Notes under the pieces: generated by a model
The model's database searches: none
Told to the model about the DNA's origin: nothing
What the model saw: the letters and a program-made list of their open reading frames with translations, nothing else
Part shown: positions 22,111-34,639 of the stretch, piece after piece
Layout: the number at the start of each line of letters is the position of its first letter
How positions within the stretch are numbered: position 1 is the stretch's first letter
NCBI GenBank assembly: GCA_027943335.1
Contig: BSBK01002801.1
Location: 587,001-651,000 of the forward strand
From: Chamaecyparis obtusa
Taxonomy: Eukaryota; Streptophyta; Pinopsida; Cupressales; Cupressaceae
Direction of reading: 5' to 3'
Length of the DNA: 64,000 bases
Position numbers and translations under genes: made by a program

Positions 22111-24569
22111 TCACTCCTTATTTAGAGCATTGTCCAAGATTTTATAGCTAATCTTAAGTGAGTACTTCTCCTTTTGAGATGCACATGATATAATCTCATC
22201 TTCACTTCTTGAAATCAGCATCCTCCGCTCCTTGAAAATGTTACTCAATCTTTCATGATCTATTCCATTCACTAGTAGTAACTTGGGTGATTTCCACCCC
22301 CACACCTCTATTCCATTTTCAAAGCCTTTCTACAGAAAATCCTTCACTTTTTGACCCCACACCTGACTCATAACCCTATGCAACTCTTTAAAACATTCAT
22401 CTTCAATAAGAACTTAAAGCCCATCCCAAGAGTTGCCCCAAAAATCTGCTATGCTACCATGACCAATTAACTAGGAAATGTGGTTTACTATGAGTGGCCT
22501 ACATGATAAAAGAAAGTTTGATATGATAGATCCTCTTGGAGGGTTCCATATGGTTAAAATTCAATACTTATCTTGATTATCTAAATATTGTGCCTCGAGA
22601 ATTTTGGGCCATTATGGATCAAGATTTTGAACAAGGCTCTAAATCAGTTTAGCTCCAATTGGCTCATTCATTAATTGCCAATCTCTTAAGCTTGCATAAC
22701 TTTCTTCTTTGGGTTCAAAAATATGCTCCCATACAAGCAATGGAATCTTTATTTTGATTATTACCCCCAATCCACATGAATTTTCTCACCCTTTTCTCAA
22801 TGGCTTTAATGATCTTCATTGGAATTTTTAGACAAGACATTGAAAAAAGAGGAATATAAAAAATTACCATCTTGAGCATCAAAATGCACCTTGTTGAGGA
22901 CAACCATCTACTCTTCCATCCTTCTAATCATCTCATGGACTGGTCCATTAGATTAATCCACACATTTGTTTTGCCTGCACCTTTAAAGAGTGAGATACCT
23001 AAGAATTTACCTATCAAAGCCCCTATCATGATACCTAGAATTCTTGAAATGGTTATTTGTTTCACCAAAGGGGTATTAAAGAAGAAGACTTCCTATTTGT
23101 TCTAGTTGATGGTCTATCATGAGTGCTTAGTGTACAACTCCAAAGTGGATTTCATCACCCTCTCTCTCAAGGACGCTTCCCCAATTGCAGACATGAAGAT
23201 CTCTCCACTCTTGGAGCAGTTTCCACTCCTTTCCACAAATCGTTTCTCCTTTTAGCACTGATCAAGTGGCCCAAACCTTTTTCCATAGCTTTGAACAAGA
23301 AGGGGGAAAATGAGTCACCCTTGCAAATCCCCTTAGAAGCCATAAAGAAACCTTGCAGATTGCCATTCATCAAGATAGAAAAATGGGGGGTACATATACA
23401 ATTCTTATAACCCATGAAATCCAGTGGTGCTCGAAACCAAACTTTCCCAATGCTTGCAACAAAAAATCTTTGACAACCTGATCATATGCCTTCCTTATAT
23501 CTAGTTTGACAAACATCTTTTCAAATTTTGTGTATTTCTTCACGTGCAATGATGATCCCTTTAACAATGGACCTATTTGGGGTAAAGATGCTTTGTTCTT
23601 CTACTATGATGGAATCGAGGACACTTTTCAACCTATTGGCCATCACCTTAGAAATAACTTTATACATTGTGTTTCAGAGTGAGATGGGCTGAAAGTCCTC
23701 AAAGAATTAAGTCTCCTCCTTCTTTGGAATCAATACAATGATAGTGTTATTGAAATCTATAAGGACCCCCCCCTTCCACCCTAGATTCATCATCCACTTC
23801 ACATAGGTCCCTACCAATACCATCCCACATCTTTTGGAAGAAAAATATACACAAACCATCAAGACCGAGCTCTTTATCCCCCTCCATTAAAAAAATAGCC
23901 TCCTTCACTTCCTTGAAACAAATATGCTCCATGATAAATTAGTTTTGTTCCTTAAATGACATCCAAAATTCTCTCATAGGATCTCGTGCCATCTTCCCCC
24001 TAAAGAAGATTTTGAAAATACTCAACTTCCTCTTTGTAGATCTCTGCTGAGTCTCTCACCCACTGACCATTGCTCTTTTAATGCTAGAAATCCTATTGAA
24101 AGATTGCCTTGCTTTAACTAAGTTATGAAAGCATTTAGTATTCCTAACCACCTTTTTCAGCCAATAATCCCTTGACTTTTTCTGCCAGTAAATTTCTTTC
24201 CTCTTTGTATAGTTACATTAAAACCCATCCCATAAGAATAATTTCATCCTTTAGTAATTGAATTTTGTTAGATAAAGTTTCCATAACCTTCTCTTATAAG
24301 ATAGCCCCGAGGGGCCATATATTGAATATATAAGTTTCCTTGGAAGACACCATGCTAGTAACTTTTACCAGTTGGAAATTACTATCTTGATCACAAAAAG
24401 ATAATTTAATCTTACTTGGATTCCATAGAATCCCTAAACCACCTGAGGCCCCATTTGATTCCCTAAACCAACCTTGCGAAAACCTCCATGCTTTCATCAA
24501 TCGATCTAACTCTTCTACCTTAAATTTGGTTTCTTGTAGTAACATTTGAATCACATTTTGTTTGATCAA
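22111..24569 (-). pseudogene. LINE ORF2: endonuclease start and reverse transcriptase (broken)
   Basis: 24569-24294 matches the start of the L1 endonuclease (L-L-Q-E-T-K-F and G-A-S-G-G-L-G-I-L-W-N-P); the GDFN catalytic part is missing, so the domain is truncated. Reverse transcriptase motifs follow in pieces: A-I-F-L-M...G-L-D-G-L...F-F-Q-K-M-W-D near 23900; K-L-D-I-R-K-A-Y-D near 23490; G-I-C-K-G-D-S-F-S-P-F-L-F near 23310; then a piece ending R-K-F-M-W-I-G-G at about 22760. The Y/F-A-D-D active-site box is not seen and is probably deleted near 23160. 22305-22111 (M-W-G-W-K-S-P-K...) belongs to the region before zf-RVT. Confidence 0.75.
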
Positions 24570-24740
24570 GCCTCTGCTTGACTAAAAGATGCTTGTTAAG
24601 GGAATTTTAACCCCTGACATTCCACAAAAGGAGCTTCATGCTATCTGGGAAAGGGTGAACCCCTTCTCGATCTCAAATTATTTTTTCCTTTGGTGCAACC
24701 AACCATCTCCAATTTAAAGTGTTTGGACTTGGGACCTCTT

Positions 24741-26136
24741 TTATTTGCCTCTCCCATCTTTACTGGACTTTGATCTAGTTTTCATAATAGTCTTGTCTTC
24801 TAGAATGCCTTGTTCATCCTCTATGCCCAAAAAATCATCATCCACCTTTTCCCGCCTCTCTATCAATTTAGCTTTAGTATTATCTTCTAAAGGTGTTTCC
24901 AGTTCCATCATCTCCATGACCAAATTTTGTGAGGGACAAGGGGACATATAAATGCCTTTGAAATGGATCCCTTGCATGTTCTCCACATATTCCACTAGAA
25001 TGGAAATCCCTTCCATTACCTTTCTCTCCTCATGCATCTGTCTACCTAGCAATAACCCATCATAGGGTTGGGGAAATCTATTCCATCCTTCACAAAATCT
25101 CCTTCACAATTTCCCTTACTAGCCCTGAGAAATTCTCCCACTATGTCAAACCCTTCTCCTAAAGATTGTCCAATAATGGACATTATATCTAATTGCAGTG
25201 CTCATATTTCAAATCTCCCAACCTCCTCCCCAATACCTCTTTCTATCCCATTCACCCCATCAAATATTGTGTTCCTATACTTTAATGAATTCTCCCTAAT
25301 TTCACTAGCTCCCTCCCTAACTATAGTTTCCATTATACCCCTTTCCTTTGATTCAGAGGGAGAAATATTAGTAACAACCTTAGTGCCTACTATAAAGGAC
25401 TTCTCCCGCAGATGATCTTTCTCTTTTTCTGAATCATCCTCTCAAGCTACTAAGAAATATTTTTATCCTTTTCATGTATTGCTTCCCCCTCAGTTGGCCT
25501 CTTATTTACCTTGCTTTTACCCCCTTTTTCCTTCTCTGACAGATGGATAATCTTTCTCATCAAAGATTTATTCACCTCCATTTTTCCTCTGAGATTTTTT
25601 GAGTATTCTCACTCAGTGTGACTAGTGGTCTTACAAAATTTACACTTCTCCACTGACTCTTCCACTTCTACAATTAATTTCCACACACTAGCATTCAACA
25701 CCAACTCAATCATATTCAGAAGTGAGTGTGCTAAACTCCACCAAATACATATTATGGTATACATACTAAATTTTTTGTTTTCTACTCCCTCTCCCACAAT
25801 AATAAATCTCCCCAACTTATTAACTATCATTCTCAGAGTGTCCAGATCCCAATAGTCAAAGAGAAGGATATAAAAGGGAAGGTTATAAAGTTGAACCTAG
25901 ATGGGGATTTCATCTATCAATACCTTTAAGGGGTTAAAATTTGGTTCCCAATCCTTAATAAAAGGCCCCATTCTACCCAACATATATGGACTATTATCAA
26001 GAATCCAATGCTTTGCTTGGGGTGGGTCACAAATAACCAAATAACAAGCAATAGGTAGGGTTTTGAGTTCTATTTTAAATGACCATGACTCCTCATACCA
26101 TTTACTTATCCTAGACATGGCTGACCATTCACCCAC
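24741..26136 (-). pseudogene. LINE ORF1 (DUF4283-like, zinc-knuckle remnant)
   Basis: 26136-25897 and 25830-25609 resemble plant LINE ORF1 / DUF4283 proteins: G-P-F-I-K-D-W-E-P-N-F-N-P, then a region reading P-I-stop-V-Q-L-Y-N-L-P, where I-W-V-Q-L-like text is usual. C-K-F-C-K-T-T-S-H (about 25640) is what remains of a CCHC knuckle. 25052-24741 is a charged tail. Stops and frame changes separate the parts. The RNA-binding role is assigned by family only. Confidence 0.55.
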
Positions 26137-27347
26137 CCACTTATAAAGAAACCCTTTCCTCTAAGCCACAAAACATAATCCTTCCATTCTGGATGGTCAA
26201 TGTTAATTGCCAAAGCTTGGCTATTATCTAAGAAAAATCATACCTTTGAAGTGCCTTTCTTTTCAGGGCCTTTCATGGCATCGATCTTTGACATTTCCCT
26301 TTTTAGTTTCCATATTTTATTTCAAACCTTACTCTAATTTGATTGCTTTCTGATTGTTATATGCTCATATCCTCCCTTAGGGGTAAACTCTTAGGTTTTT
26401 GTCTTCCCTGCTCACTCATCTCGGGGGTCACCAAACATGAATAGATATGCTCATTTTTCCTTTTAGAGAATCCTAATCCACCCATGTTCGATAGATTCCT
26501 TCTCTTCCTTTGAAACCCTTCCAAAGGTCACTTCCTCTTCCTTGTCCTCTCAACTACTCCATTCAATAATCTCAAATTTCTTTTTGTACAAAAAAATCAT
26601 CATTCCTCGTGTTTAATGATCTAAATTATCTTTCATGTCTATGTTAGACCCCTTGTCACATTTTCACTCTATTTGATGCACATGATAATGATCTTCATAA
26701 ATAAAATGCTCCAAATTTAAACCTTATTATAATCAATAGAAATAATTAGTGTTGTGGATATGTCCTATATTTGACTTTTGATTATATTCATTAAATACAT
26801 TATTTTTGACATCTTTTCAAAATTACCTTTCAAACAAAAAATGAACACCACAACATATTGATAATCTATTTTAAATCTTCATCTGTGCGATGCAATCTCT
26901 TTAATATTTTTTAATTATATATTATCACAAAAATGTCTTAACTATACTCATACCACTACCAAATTGAAGCCTTGTTGGGTGTGTGTTGGAGTGCTCTTCA
27001 CATTTTGTTCATTTATGGAAAGTTATGTGGCTTCCATATTTCTAGAAACATGTATTAGCTCCACAAAATTTGTACTCAATTGTTAAGTTGCTAATTCCAC
27101 AATCTTTTTTGCTTATTGAAAATTATAGGAAAATTTCTCCTTTTGATGTATTTGTATCCAAATAATTCTCCTATAAACCCGAGTTTGGGACTCTAGATGA
27201 CAATGCTACATCTGAAATGGATGCTAAACAACTTATATTTGGTCACAATCTCCTACATTTTACCTCTTATCTCTTATTTTGCAATTATACAAGCTCCTTG
27301 TTGGGGCTATAATAAACTTTATTTTCCAACTAAGAAAAGGTAGGGAC
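26137..27347. other. Non-coding, nothing recognised
   Basis: AT-rich sequence to the right of the LINE ORF1; the first few hundred bases may be LINE 5' UTR. No open frame carries a family signature. Confidence 0.5.
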
Positions 27348-27485
27348 TATTGGAAAAATGGTCAACACTCCCCTCAGGATTTGTGACATGGCTTAACCAC
27401 CTCCCGTGTCTTCTATAAGTCTAGTGGTTGTATTGGGCATCAACAGGTTGATCTTTTGGTGCAACGACAACCACTACTTGTAACA
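27348..27485 (+). repeat. TRIM 5' LTR
   Basis: 138 bp. It differs from the second LTR at 18 positions by my count (about 87% identity), and every difference is a transition. Confidence 0.92.
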
Positions 27486-27487
27486 TG

Positions 27488-27499
27488 TGGTATCAGAGC
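27488..27499 (+). promoter_or_regulatory. Primer-binding site of the TRIM (tRNA-iMet type)
   Basis: TGGTATCAGAGC begins two bases after the 5' LTR. This is the standard plant retrotransposon PBS complementary to the 3' end of initiator tRNA-Met. Confidence 0.9.
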
Positions 27500-27544
27500 T
27501 TGGTCATAGGTTCAAATCCCCTTGGGTAATGCTGAGGGGGAGAT

Positions 27545-27682
27545 TGTTGGAAAAATAGTCAGCACTCCCCTCAGGATTTGTGACATGGCTTAATTGCCTT
27601 TCGTGTCTTCTATAAGTCTAGTGGTTGTATCAGGCGTTAATGGGTCAATCTTTTGGTGCAATGACAACCACTACTTGTAATA
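27545..27682 (+). repeat. TRIM 3' LTR
   Basis: 138 bp, beginning TGTTGG directly after the purine tract and followed by the GGGAC target duplication. Confidence 0.92.
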
Positions 27683-27940
27683 GGGACAACTTTCCTAATG
27701 CCACAACAAATATTCTTTGTTGTTGCTTCTCAACCATTTTGAAGGCATTGGTTTTTTGATTGTCATATCTATCAATGATGATTGCAACTCTAAATGGTGG
27801 CTCCTATTGTTGCACTATCCTTTTTTGAAATGGTTGGACTCACACTACCCTTGACTATTAAAATATTAAGTAGTTGGTGTAAGACTCTTTGAACCCAAAA
27901 AGAGCTTATTTTAAATGTCTTATGTTACTTAAGCCTAAGA

Positions 27941-28180
27941 TTTTTTTTTAAAAATAACGTGTCAAGTTTCTATTAATATAGAATATTGTATACTTCACAA
28001 AAAAAATTAAGGGGACCCAAGGTCCTTCCTTATAAGTCAAACAAGTAGAGCTTGGAGAGAAATTGATATGACCATATCCTAGAACCAGAAACATGACAAA
28101 GCCCAAAAGATAGGAAAAAATAAATAATTTCTTAAGCGGCAAGAGCAATTTTGGTAGCAGTGGAGGTTCCCCCATGCATC
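27941..28180 (-). pseudogene. Possible truncated LINE 3' end
   Basis: The minus strand ends with a GGGTCCCC word, a T-rich stretch and a run of nine A (27941-27949). The same style of ending occurs at 32398-32661. This fits 5'-truncated L1 3' ends, but no RT motif is present, so it stays tentative. Confidence 0.3.
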
Positions 28181-29024
28181 AAGGTTAGGGGTGACATTAG
28201 AGAGATATCATCCCTCATCAACAACACCATCCTATTTTTCCTTATCTTCTCAAGTAGATGAGATCACCAATGTTGACCTAGGGAACCATTTGAAAGAATT
28301 GGGCCGACCACTATCTTTGACCATGGGAGCTAGAAATGTCTAGAGGGATGTTGGAAATTGTTTATGGTGCATTTCCTCAATGATATAGAAACTCCTAGAG
28401 GTGGGGCACCTCCAATACCACTTTGTTGGCCTAGAATTGGATTTGAAGCAACACATTGTTACAAATACATGCTTTAGTGAAAAGAAAAACATGAATATCA
28501 ATAAAGATGTGTGAAAAAAATAGAATTTCTATCTTTCCACAAAGAATAGAGGATCTCCACCCTAAAAGTATTCCAAATTTAGATAAAATTGAAGGCAATG
28601 TGAGGTTGATCCCCCAAAAGAGCCATATGCCAAGAAAAGGGTTTTGGTTGAAAGTGTCAAAAGAAGTTATGAATCCAACTCCACAAGTCTAGAGCATGAA
28701 AATCAAACCAAAAGTATTGCTCGAAAGACTAGTTGCCCATATAAAAGGAAATAAGGCATAGGAATTCCCATATTCTTAAGGTGAGAGCTAAACACAAGCC
28801 TTGGTAAATAATACACCTGTAAAAATGGGTGAGCTTATGGTAAAAAAGAACTTGCAAAATGTTGAGAAATTGTTGTTACCATACAAAAAAAAGGAAATTG
28901 GAGGTCTTGTCGAAGATTCAAAGTAGACACCATGGGAAGGTTCAAGGAGAGCCAACGATATCCCAACCAAGGCTTGTAATTGTAGAAGGTGATCTTGGGA
29001 TACCAACATTCATCTTTCCACTAG
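28181..29024. other. No gene recognised
   Basis: Short open frames occur on both strands without a family signature. It might be more LINE debris continuing from 27941-28180. Confidence 0.35.
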
Positions 29025-29924
29025 GGCTTCACCGAGTGAATGCTAATCTTGTGTTTCCTCTTCTTTGGATCTTATTGGTAATATTTCTTCTTCTCCTCCC
29101 CCTCCTCATCAACATATATATTTTTTTTCAACTAAAAGTTACTTTACAAACTTGGTTGAGCCTATTCCACTTCGATCCATAATTGGTGACATAATTTGCC
29201 AATTTATCATTGACAATATCATTTCCCAATTTGTTTTACCTTCCACTTTGATATCTAATAATGGTACATCATTTAAGAACAAATATGTGAAGATCTTCCT
29301 TAAGAAATACCATATTTAACTTTACTTCTCTACTCCTTACTATCCTTAATAAAATGGTCAAGCTAAAGCTTCTAATAATACAATTGAGCAAATGCTTCAT
29401 AAAAATGTTAATAAACATGGTAAGGATTGACATACTCAATTTACCTATTCTTTGTGGGCATATCAAAATAGTATCCACACAACAAAAGCTACTACTCCTT
29501 ACAACCTTGTTTACGATGCCCAATGCAATTCTACAATTAGAGTTAGAGATTCCTTCACTACAAGTTTCTCTCTAGGGCACTCTTGACAACATTTATCATA
29601 GAAAAAATATCTCCAAAAACTTGAAATGTTCAATGAACAACATGTAAATGCTCTCAAACATCTTCAAGCTTATCAAAAGACTATGCAATGAAGCTATAAT
29701 GATTGAGTAAACATTCTTTATTAGATGTTGAATTGGTGGCCTATGAGAAGCAACACATCTTAAATGCTCTTCTAGCTGAAAAAGGAAAGTTTAGCCTAAA
29801 GTGGCTTGGACCACACATCATCACTAAAGTCTATAGCTCATGTGCTTACAAACTAGCAGACATGGAAGATACACCTTTAAAGGATCTCATTAATGTTATG
29901 AACCTACATAGCTACTATGATTAA
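29025..29924 (+). pseudogene. Ty3/gypsy integrase and pol C-terminus, decayed
   Basis: Seen in pieces on the plus strand: S-N-N-G-T-S-F-K-N-K (the core Asp of D-N-G-T replaced by Asn), K-K-Y-H-I followed by Y-F-S-T-P-Y-Y-P, N-G-Q-A...A-S-N-N-T-I-E, L-W-A-Y-Q-N-S-I and T-P-Y-N-L-V-Y; then the pol tail at 29703-29924 with K-W-L-G-P-H-I-I-T-K-V-Y and I-N-V-M-N-L. Several stops and frame changes intervene. RT and gag of this copy are not in the window. The flanking LTRs were not identified. Confidence 0.72.
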
Positions 29925-32900
29925 TTCATTATTTTTCTCTCTTCTTTATCAAGTGATATGATTTAAAGCATGCTATGCTAGATGTCATTTATATTTAGTA
30001 TATGTTGCTTCATTCATGACAAGCTTTTAGGGTGTCTTGGATTCATTTTTTTTTTGTCATAGATTAAGAAATTTTGTTCTTATGTTAGCAAATAACTCAG
30101 TATTCCATGTACAATGGTAGTTAGATGATGATGTATTTAGTTAGAAAACCGTTAGCTAGATCACATTGACATTTAGCTTAGACATGAGTACATAACATCA
30201 TCACTTATCACATTTAGTTAAACACTTATCAAGTTGTTTAATTAAATCACACATGCATCAATTTTATCATGGTAGAATTTATCAAGAGATCTACATAATT
30301 TATTTAATCAATTACAATTGCATTAAATTAGACATACTTGTTCATCATCATGTTGTATTTAGTCAAAGCAATATAACACATTGTTTCGCATTAAATCACA
30401 AATATGTAAAATACCTCAAAAACATCATTGTATATGTATGTAATAGTTTTTGATAGAAGATACACAAAAAAATCACCTCTAAAACAAAATTTAGTGTATA
30501 ACCATATACATATCATTATCCTATAGATGGTGCCTATTAGAACCCTTATGCCCTAGTCATGATGGTGTTTGTGGAATAGAAGAGTGTTGATGCGAGACTA
30601 TGAATTGTGAGTGAATCCTAAAGGTGTTTCTCCTATCCATCCCCTTTACAATACCTCCAAGTCTTACTGTTTCTACCCTGAGCTCGATATTCTCATGATC
30701 TAATTGGTACTTTGAGGGTCATTGTCACTCCACCTCATCTTTTACTCTCAATCTATGCTTGCATATGTGCCACATGATCAAAGATATCCTCATTTATTTT
30801 TGTGCTATGTTATGACCTAGGAATAGTGCACATTGAGTTTCAAGAGCCTAAAAAGAAAGACACCATTTGATAATGCATAGATCACAAAGTTGCACCATTT
30901 CCTATGCCAACTATAAGAAATAAGACAAGTATGAAACCAACTATATCATCATGTATATACAAATAAAAATGAACAAATAAGAGTCTAAACATTAATATAA
31001 CTTCTTACCTAGATATCCCTCTTTCCACTCTAATATGAATGAAATAGGGTCTAAAATATAGTGGTATGTAATGTACCAGGAGGCAAAATAACAACTCTAC
31101 TCATCCATCCATGTTCATGACAACTAGGTATCTCAAAAAAAGGGTTTGGTAATGATGACATATATAATTGGAAGGAAGGTATCTAAAGTGGCAGTTCATC
31201 ATACTCTCTCATATATACTCTCTTCCCTTAATCATTTGATGATTATGGATATTTATCCTCAGTATGATTCTCGTAGTGCTTGTGATCTTGAGTGTGATCT
31301 ATAACATGGTTGTCACCAATGATGATAGGAGAGCTTAGCCCCTCTCACCTCATAGTGGAGCCTCATGCTAGAAATTTTAGAATACGCTACACACCCTAAA
31401 GTGTGACAATCATCCCTCATGTAGGTAAATGGGACATATGAGCATTATCTTTCCATCACTCCATCAATTCCATAAGAATAACATCATTATATATCACAGT
31501 AGGCATACGAGATACTCACCATATACCTACATCTTATAAATTATACTATAAATTTATCTATATAAGGAGGAATATCCTATACCTGATCCTGTAAGTATGT
31601 TTAGATGTGTTCACTTGTATGCTCACACAGCTCGAGAGGGAGTTGTGAACATAAAAACACATTTTTCATCACTAAGTTTCCATCAATTTCTATCAAATTG
31701 AATCAACTTTCCCGTGACATCCCCAGAGTGGACCATAACACCCATTTGGGACCATAGGGCCCAAATGGAACCATGGTGCCCACTTAAATAGGGGACTATA
31801 AGTTGAGCTAGCCTAATTTGTAGAAAAGTGACTTAAAATAAAAAAATAAAAAAAACATAGACAAGTGAAGATAGTCTACCTTGTGTATCTGGCTACCCTC
31901 CATGATGGTTTGCCTCAAAAAATCCATCCTAGTGGTTTAAGGATCTCACTTACATGGTATCTTTCTATCAAGGTTGTGTGGAAGTATTTTCACTAGAGAC
32001 AAAAGGGAATAAGACAAATAAATAGTTCATTTTTTACTATTTAAAGGTAAATCATCTCTAAACCCTAATTTAGCATAGTTCATTCATTTCATCATAACTT
32101 GAGTTGGATAACTCTAATTTGCATGTTGTTTTTTGTGTTGGAATAATGATTTATTTCCCCTCCTCATCTCATGCTTTTTAACATGGTTTCATTTTGATAA
32201 ATGAACCTATCAAAGGCATTTATCATCAATTATTTTTATAATTTGATGTGGTAAATGTGATAACCTTTTTTTGCATCCTACATAAGAAAGAAAATTAGGT
32301 TAGAATATAGTTACCCTTAATTTTCACCACTCTTAGTAAGCATTCTATGTGATTTCAATTTTCACTAACATAGTGGTTTTGCAAATTGTGGTTCATAATA
32401 TTTTTTATTACGAAAAAAATAGGTTTTAAAGGGACCCGAAACCCATTACAAAAGAGAATCTAAAGATATACCATGAAAGCTCAACAAAATAGGAAGGAAC
32501 GGGGTCAAGACTATAAAATGGGTTTTACCAACATGCTCCCATAACCTGACACAAAGGCTGCACACAAAACCACAAGCAACCAAAATCCAAATAAAAGACC
32601 AGAGAAAATCTAGCCCAAACTCCCACAAAAAGAACACATTAAGATTTACTTTTAGTACCACCCTTGTGGGAGCGAAGAGTCATATCAAAAGGAGGCAAAT
32701 ATTTCTTATGTTTCTTTCCTTTTATAGTAATCTAACCATCTTCAACCTTTGCAACAATACCCTGCCAATGTGCCAACAGGTTCCTAATGTTGTATTGTAG
32801 GTATTCACTACATTAGGGGCTTTGTTCAAACAATTTGAGAAATTATCCTTTTTCATGAATGTTTACTTTCTTGTACTTTAGCTTGCATATGCATGTAGTG

Positions 32901-34639
32901 TCATATGACCACTAAAGTGGGGGCTAAATATGGTATCTTCAATTTTACTCCTTTACTTAGCGAGTCCAATTTCACACTCCCCTACCTCTTATTTTAGCTT
33001 TCCACTTTTCTAAGCATTTTTGGGACCATTTCTAGCCTTAAATTCATATTCAGCTCAATAATATAAATCCTATCTATTTTAAATCTCAACACACTCTCTT
33101 TTGGGCCCTTATTTTAGCATGCCCTTTATCCTATATCATTTCAAGCTTATATAGGGTTCTACCCCATTTTTAATTTCAAAGTACTTAAATATGCTTTTTA
33201 AATATTATCAATCCCAATATTAATTTCATATCCAGTATTAGGGCCCTATTATCTCGTGTCCCTAACAATTCGAGTCAATTTTGGTGAGACAATGTGGCTT
33301 AGCCACATAGTTTGATATTTTTTGGCTAAAATTTTAGGAGAGTAATGTGTTGGCCTTAACATTACCAGATTTGGTTTTGAAATCAAGATATGATTGATGT
33401 AAGTCGACCTTTTAAATCTATTTTTGAAACATTAGATTTTAGAATACAATCAAGATTTGGTTCATTATTTATATCTTTTTCTAATAGTTCTCATTCTTCT
33501 AGCCACCTCTTCTAATTCATGCTCACATGCTTTTAGATACTTGGTCTATTATTATCCTATTGTCTTTGAAAAATAGGTGTCTTTTATGCTTTCTAGATTT
33601 GTAGTTACAATGCAATAACCATCAATGTGCTATTTAATGATATGTGATTTTTTTTCACTATTTTCTCATTGCACGGATCCCCATGAAATAGTGTTGTGAA
33701 CTTCATCTCTTTTGTGTATTTGCTCTTAAAAATTCCAAGTGGTTTTTGTCCTCTGAAGGGAGTGATTTTGATAATTTGATCACGTATATCATAATACATC
33801 CATATTATGTGAGTTTATGTACTAAAGTGCCATCTCAACTCTTAGATCTTTCTATTTCAATTTCAAATAATATAGATTATTATTGTGCATAATACTCCTT
33901 TTTTTGTCTATTTAGATATTATCTCATTTCAATTTTATGATAATACTTACACATGCCTTACCTACTTGATATGGATTTTAGTATTCTATTTTTATTTTAA
34001 AATGAACTACACTTTTTGTTTTTTCATTCATGCATCTTGGAAAAGCTTTCCACATGATGCTTATATTACTAGGAACATTGATTATGGATCTAATAAGATT
34101 CATTTGGAGGTTGTGCAAGTGTAAGTTGAAGTGACACAAGTCTCTCTTCGAAATAGTAATCATTTATACATATGAAAGTGATATTTAATCTAATACATGT
34201 TGATAGTGCAAAAAAGTAATTAAAAATAACTCAAAGAACTCTTACAAAGTTTAGATAATTTTTTTTTAATTTATGAATTGAAATATATTAGGTATACATT
34301 TCTTCATCATATTTGATTATAATCATCGTATTCTAATCAAAATATACTTGTTCACATATTAGACAATTATAATCTGTTTTTTCTTAAAATATATTATAAT
34401 GTTATTGCTCCATTTGACATCCAATATCTCTTTAAATTACAAATAGCTAACACATATTTTTCCAAGGTTTGCAATGTTTTATCTTATTGTACTTGTTTGA
34501 TCTATTTGACATGGATATATATTACAATCATACATTCTTTTACAGTGTAGAAATTTAACTTGTTTGATCTATTTTGACATGGAAATGTATTACAATCACT
34601 CTTTCTTTTATTGAGTAGAAATTTTTCTCTGTTTTGTTT
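29925..34639. other. AT-rich non-coding DNA; possible LINE 3' remnant at 32398-32661
   Basis: No supported gene. The first few hundred bases may be the 3' region or LTR of the integrase remnant. At 32398-32661 the minus strand ends in a GGGTCCC word followed by T-rich and A-rich runs, like the segment at 27941-28180. Near 31,730-31,790 the words GGACCATAGGGCCCA and GGAACCATGG form a small diverged repeat. Confidence 0.45.

Larger units (their letters stand above)
20053..26136 (-). mobile_element. Decayed L1-type LINE, 5' part at right, 3' part at left
   Basis: The order on the minus strand is ORF1 (26136-24741), endonuclease start (24569-24294), reverse transcriptase (23932-about 22700), zf-RVT and C-terminal parts (22305-22111 and 20880-20413) and RNase H (20400-20053). 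This is the plant L1 order. Many stops and frameshifts occur, and an AT-rich block (20881-22080) splits the 3' half. The ends, poly-A tail and target duplication were not identified. Confidence 0.75.
27348..27682 (+). mobile_element. TRIM (terminal-repeat retrotransposon in miniature), 335 bp, complete
   Basis: Two 138-bp direct repeats (27348-27485 and 27545-27682) flank a 59-bp interior. The interior starts, after TG, with a primer-binding site TGGTATCAGAGC (27488-27499), the initiator tRNA-Met type, and ends with a purine tract GAGGGGGAGA (27534-27543) next to the second repeat. A 5-bp target duplication GGGAC occurs at 27343-27347 and 27683-27687. The outer bases are decayed (first LTR begins TA, second ends TA), while the inner ends keep TG and CA. 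It encodes nothing and would have needed proteins from another element. The strand follows PBS and PPT. Confidence 0.93.

Noticed and set aside
24745..25855. Plus-strand Ser/Pro-rich frames at 24,745, 25,068 and 25,625
   Set aside because: Shadows of the LINE ORF1 and its downstream region on the minus strand.
27488..27530. tRNA gene suggested by GGTTCAAATCC
   Set aside because: No A box, no acceptor stem and no room; it sits between the PBS and PPT of the TRIM.
27348..27682. Cassandra-type TRIM (LTR with 5S rRNA promoter)
   Set aside because: No 5S-like promoter words are present in the LTR, and the LTR is much shorter than in Cassandra.
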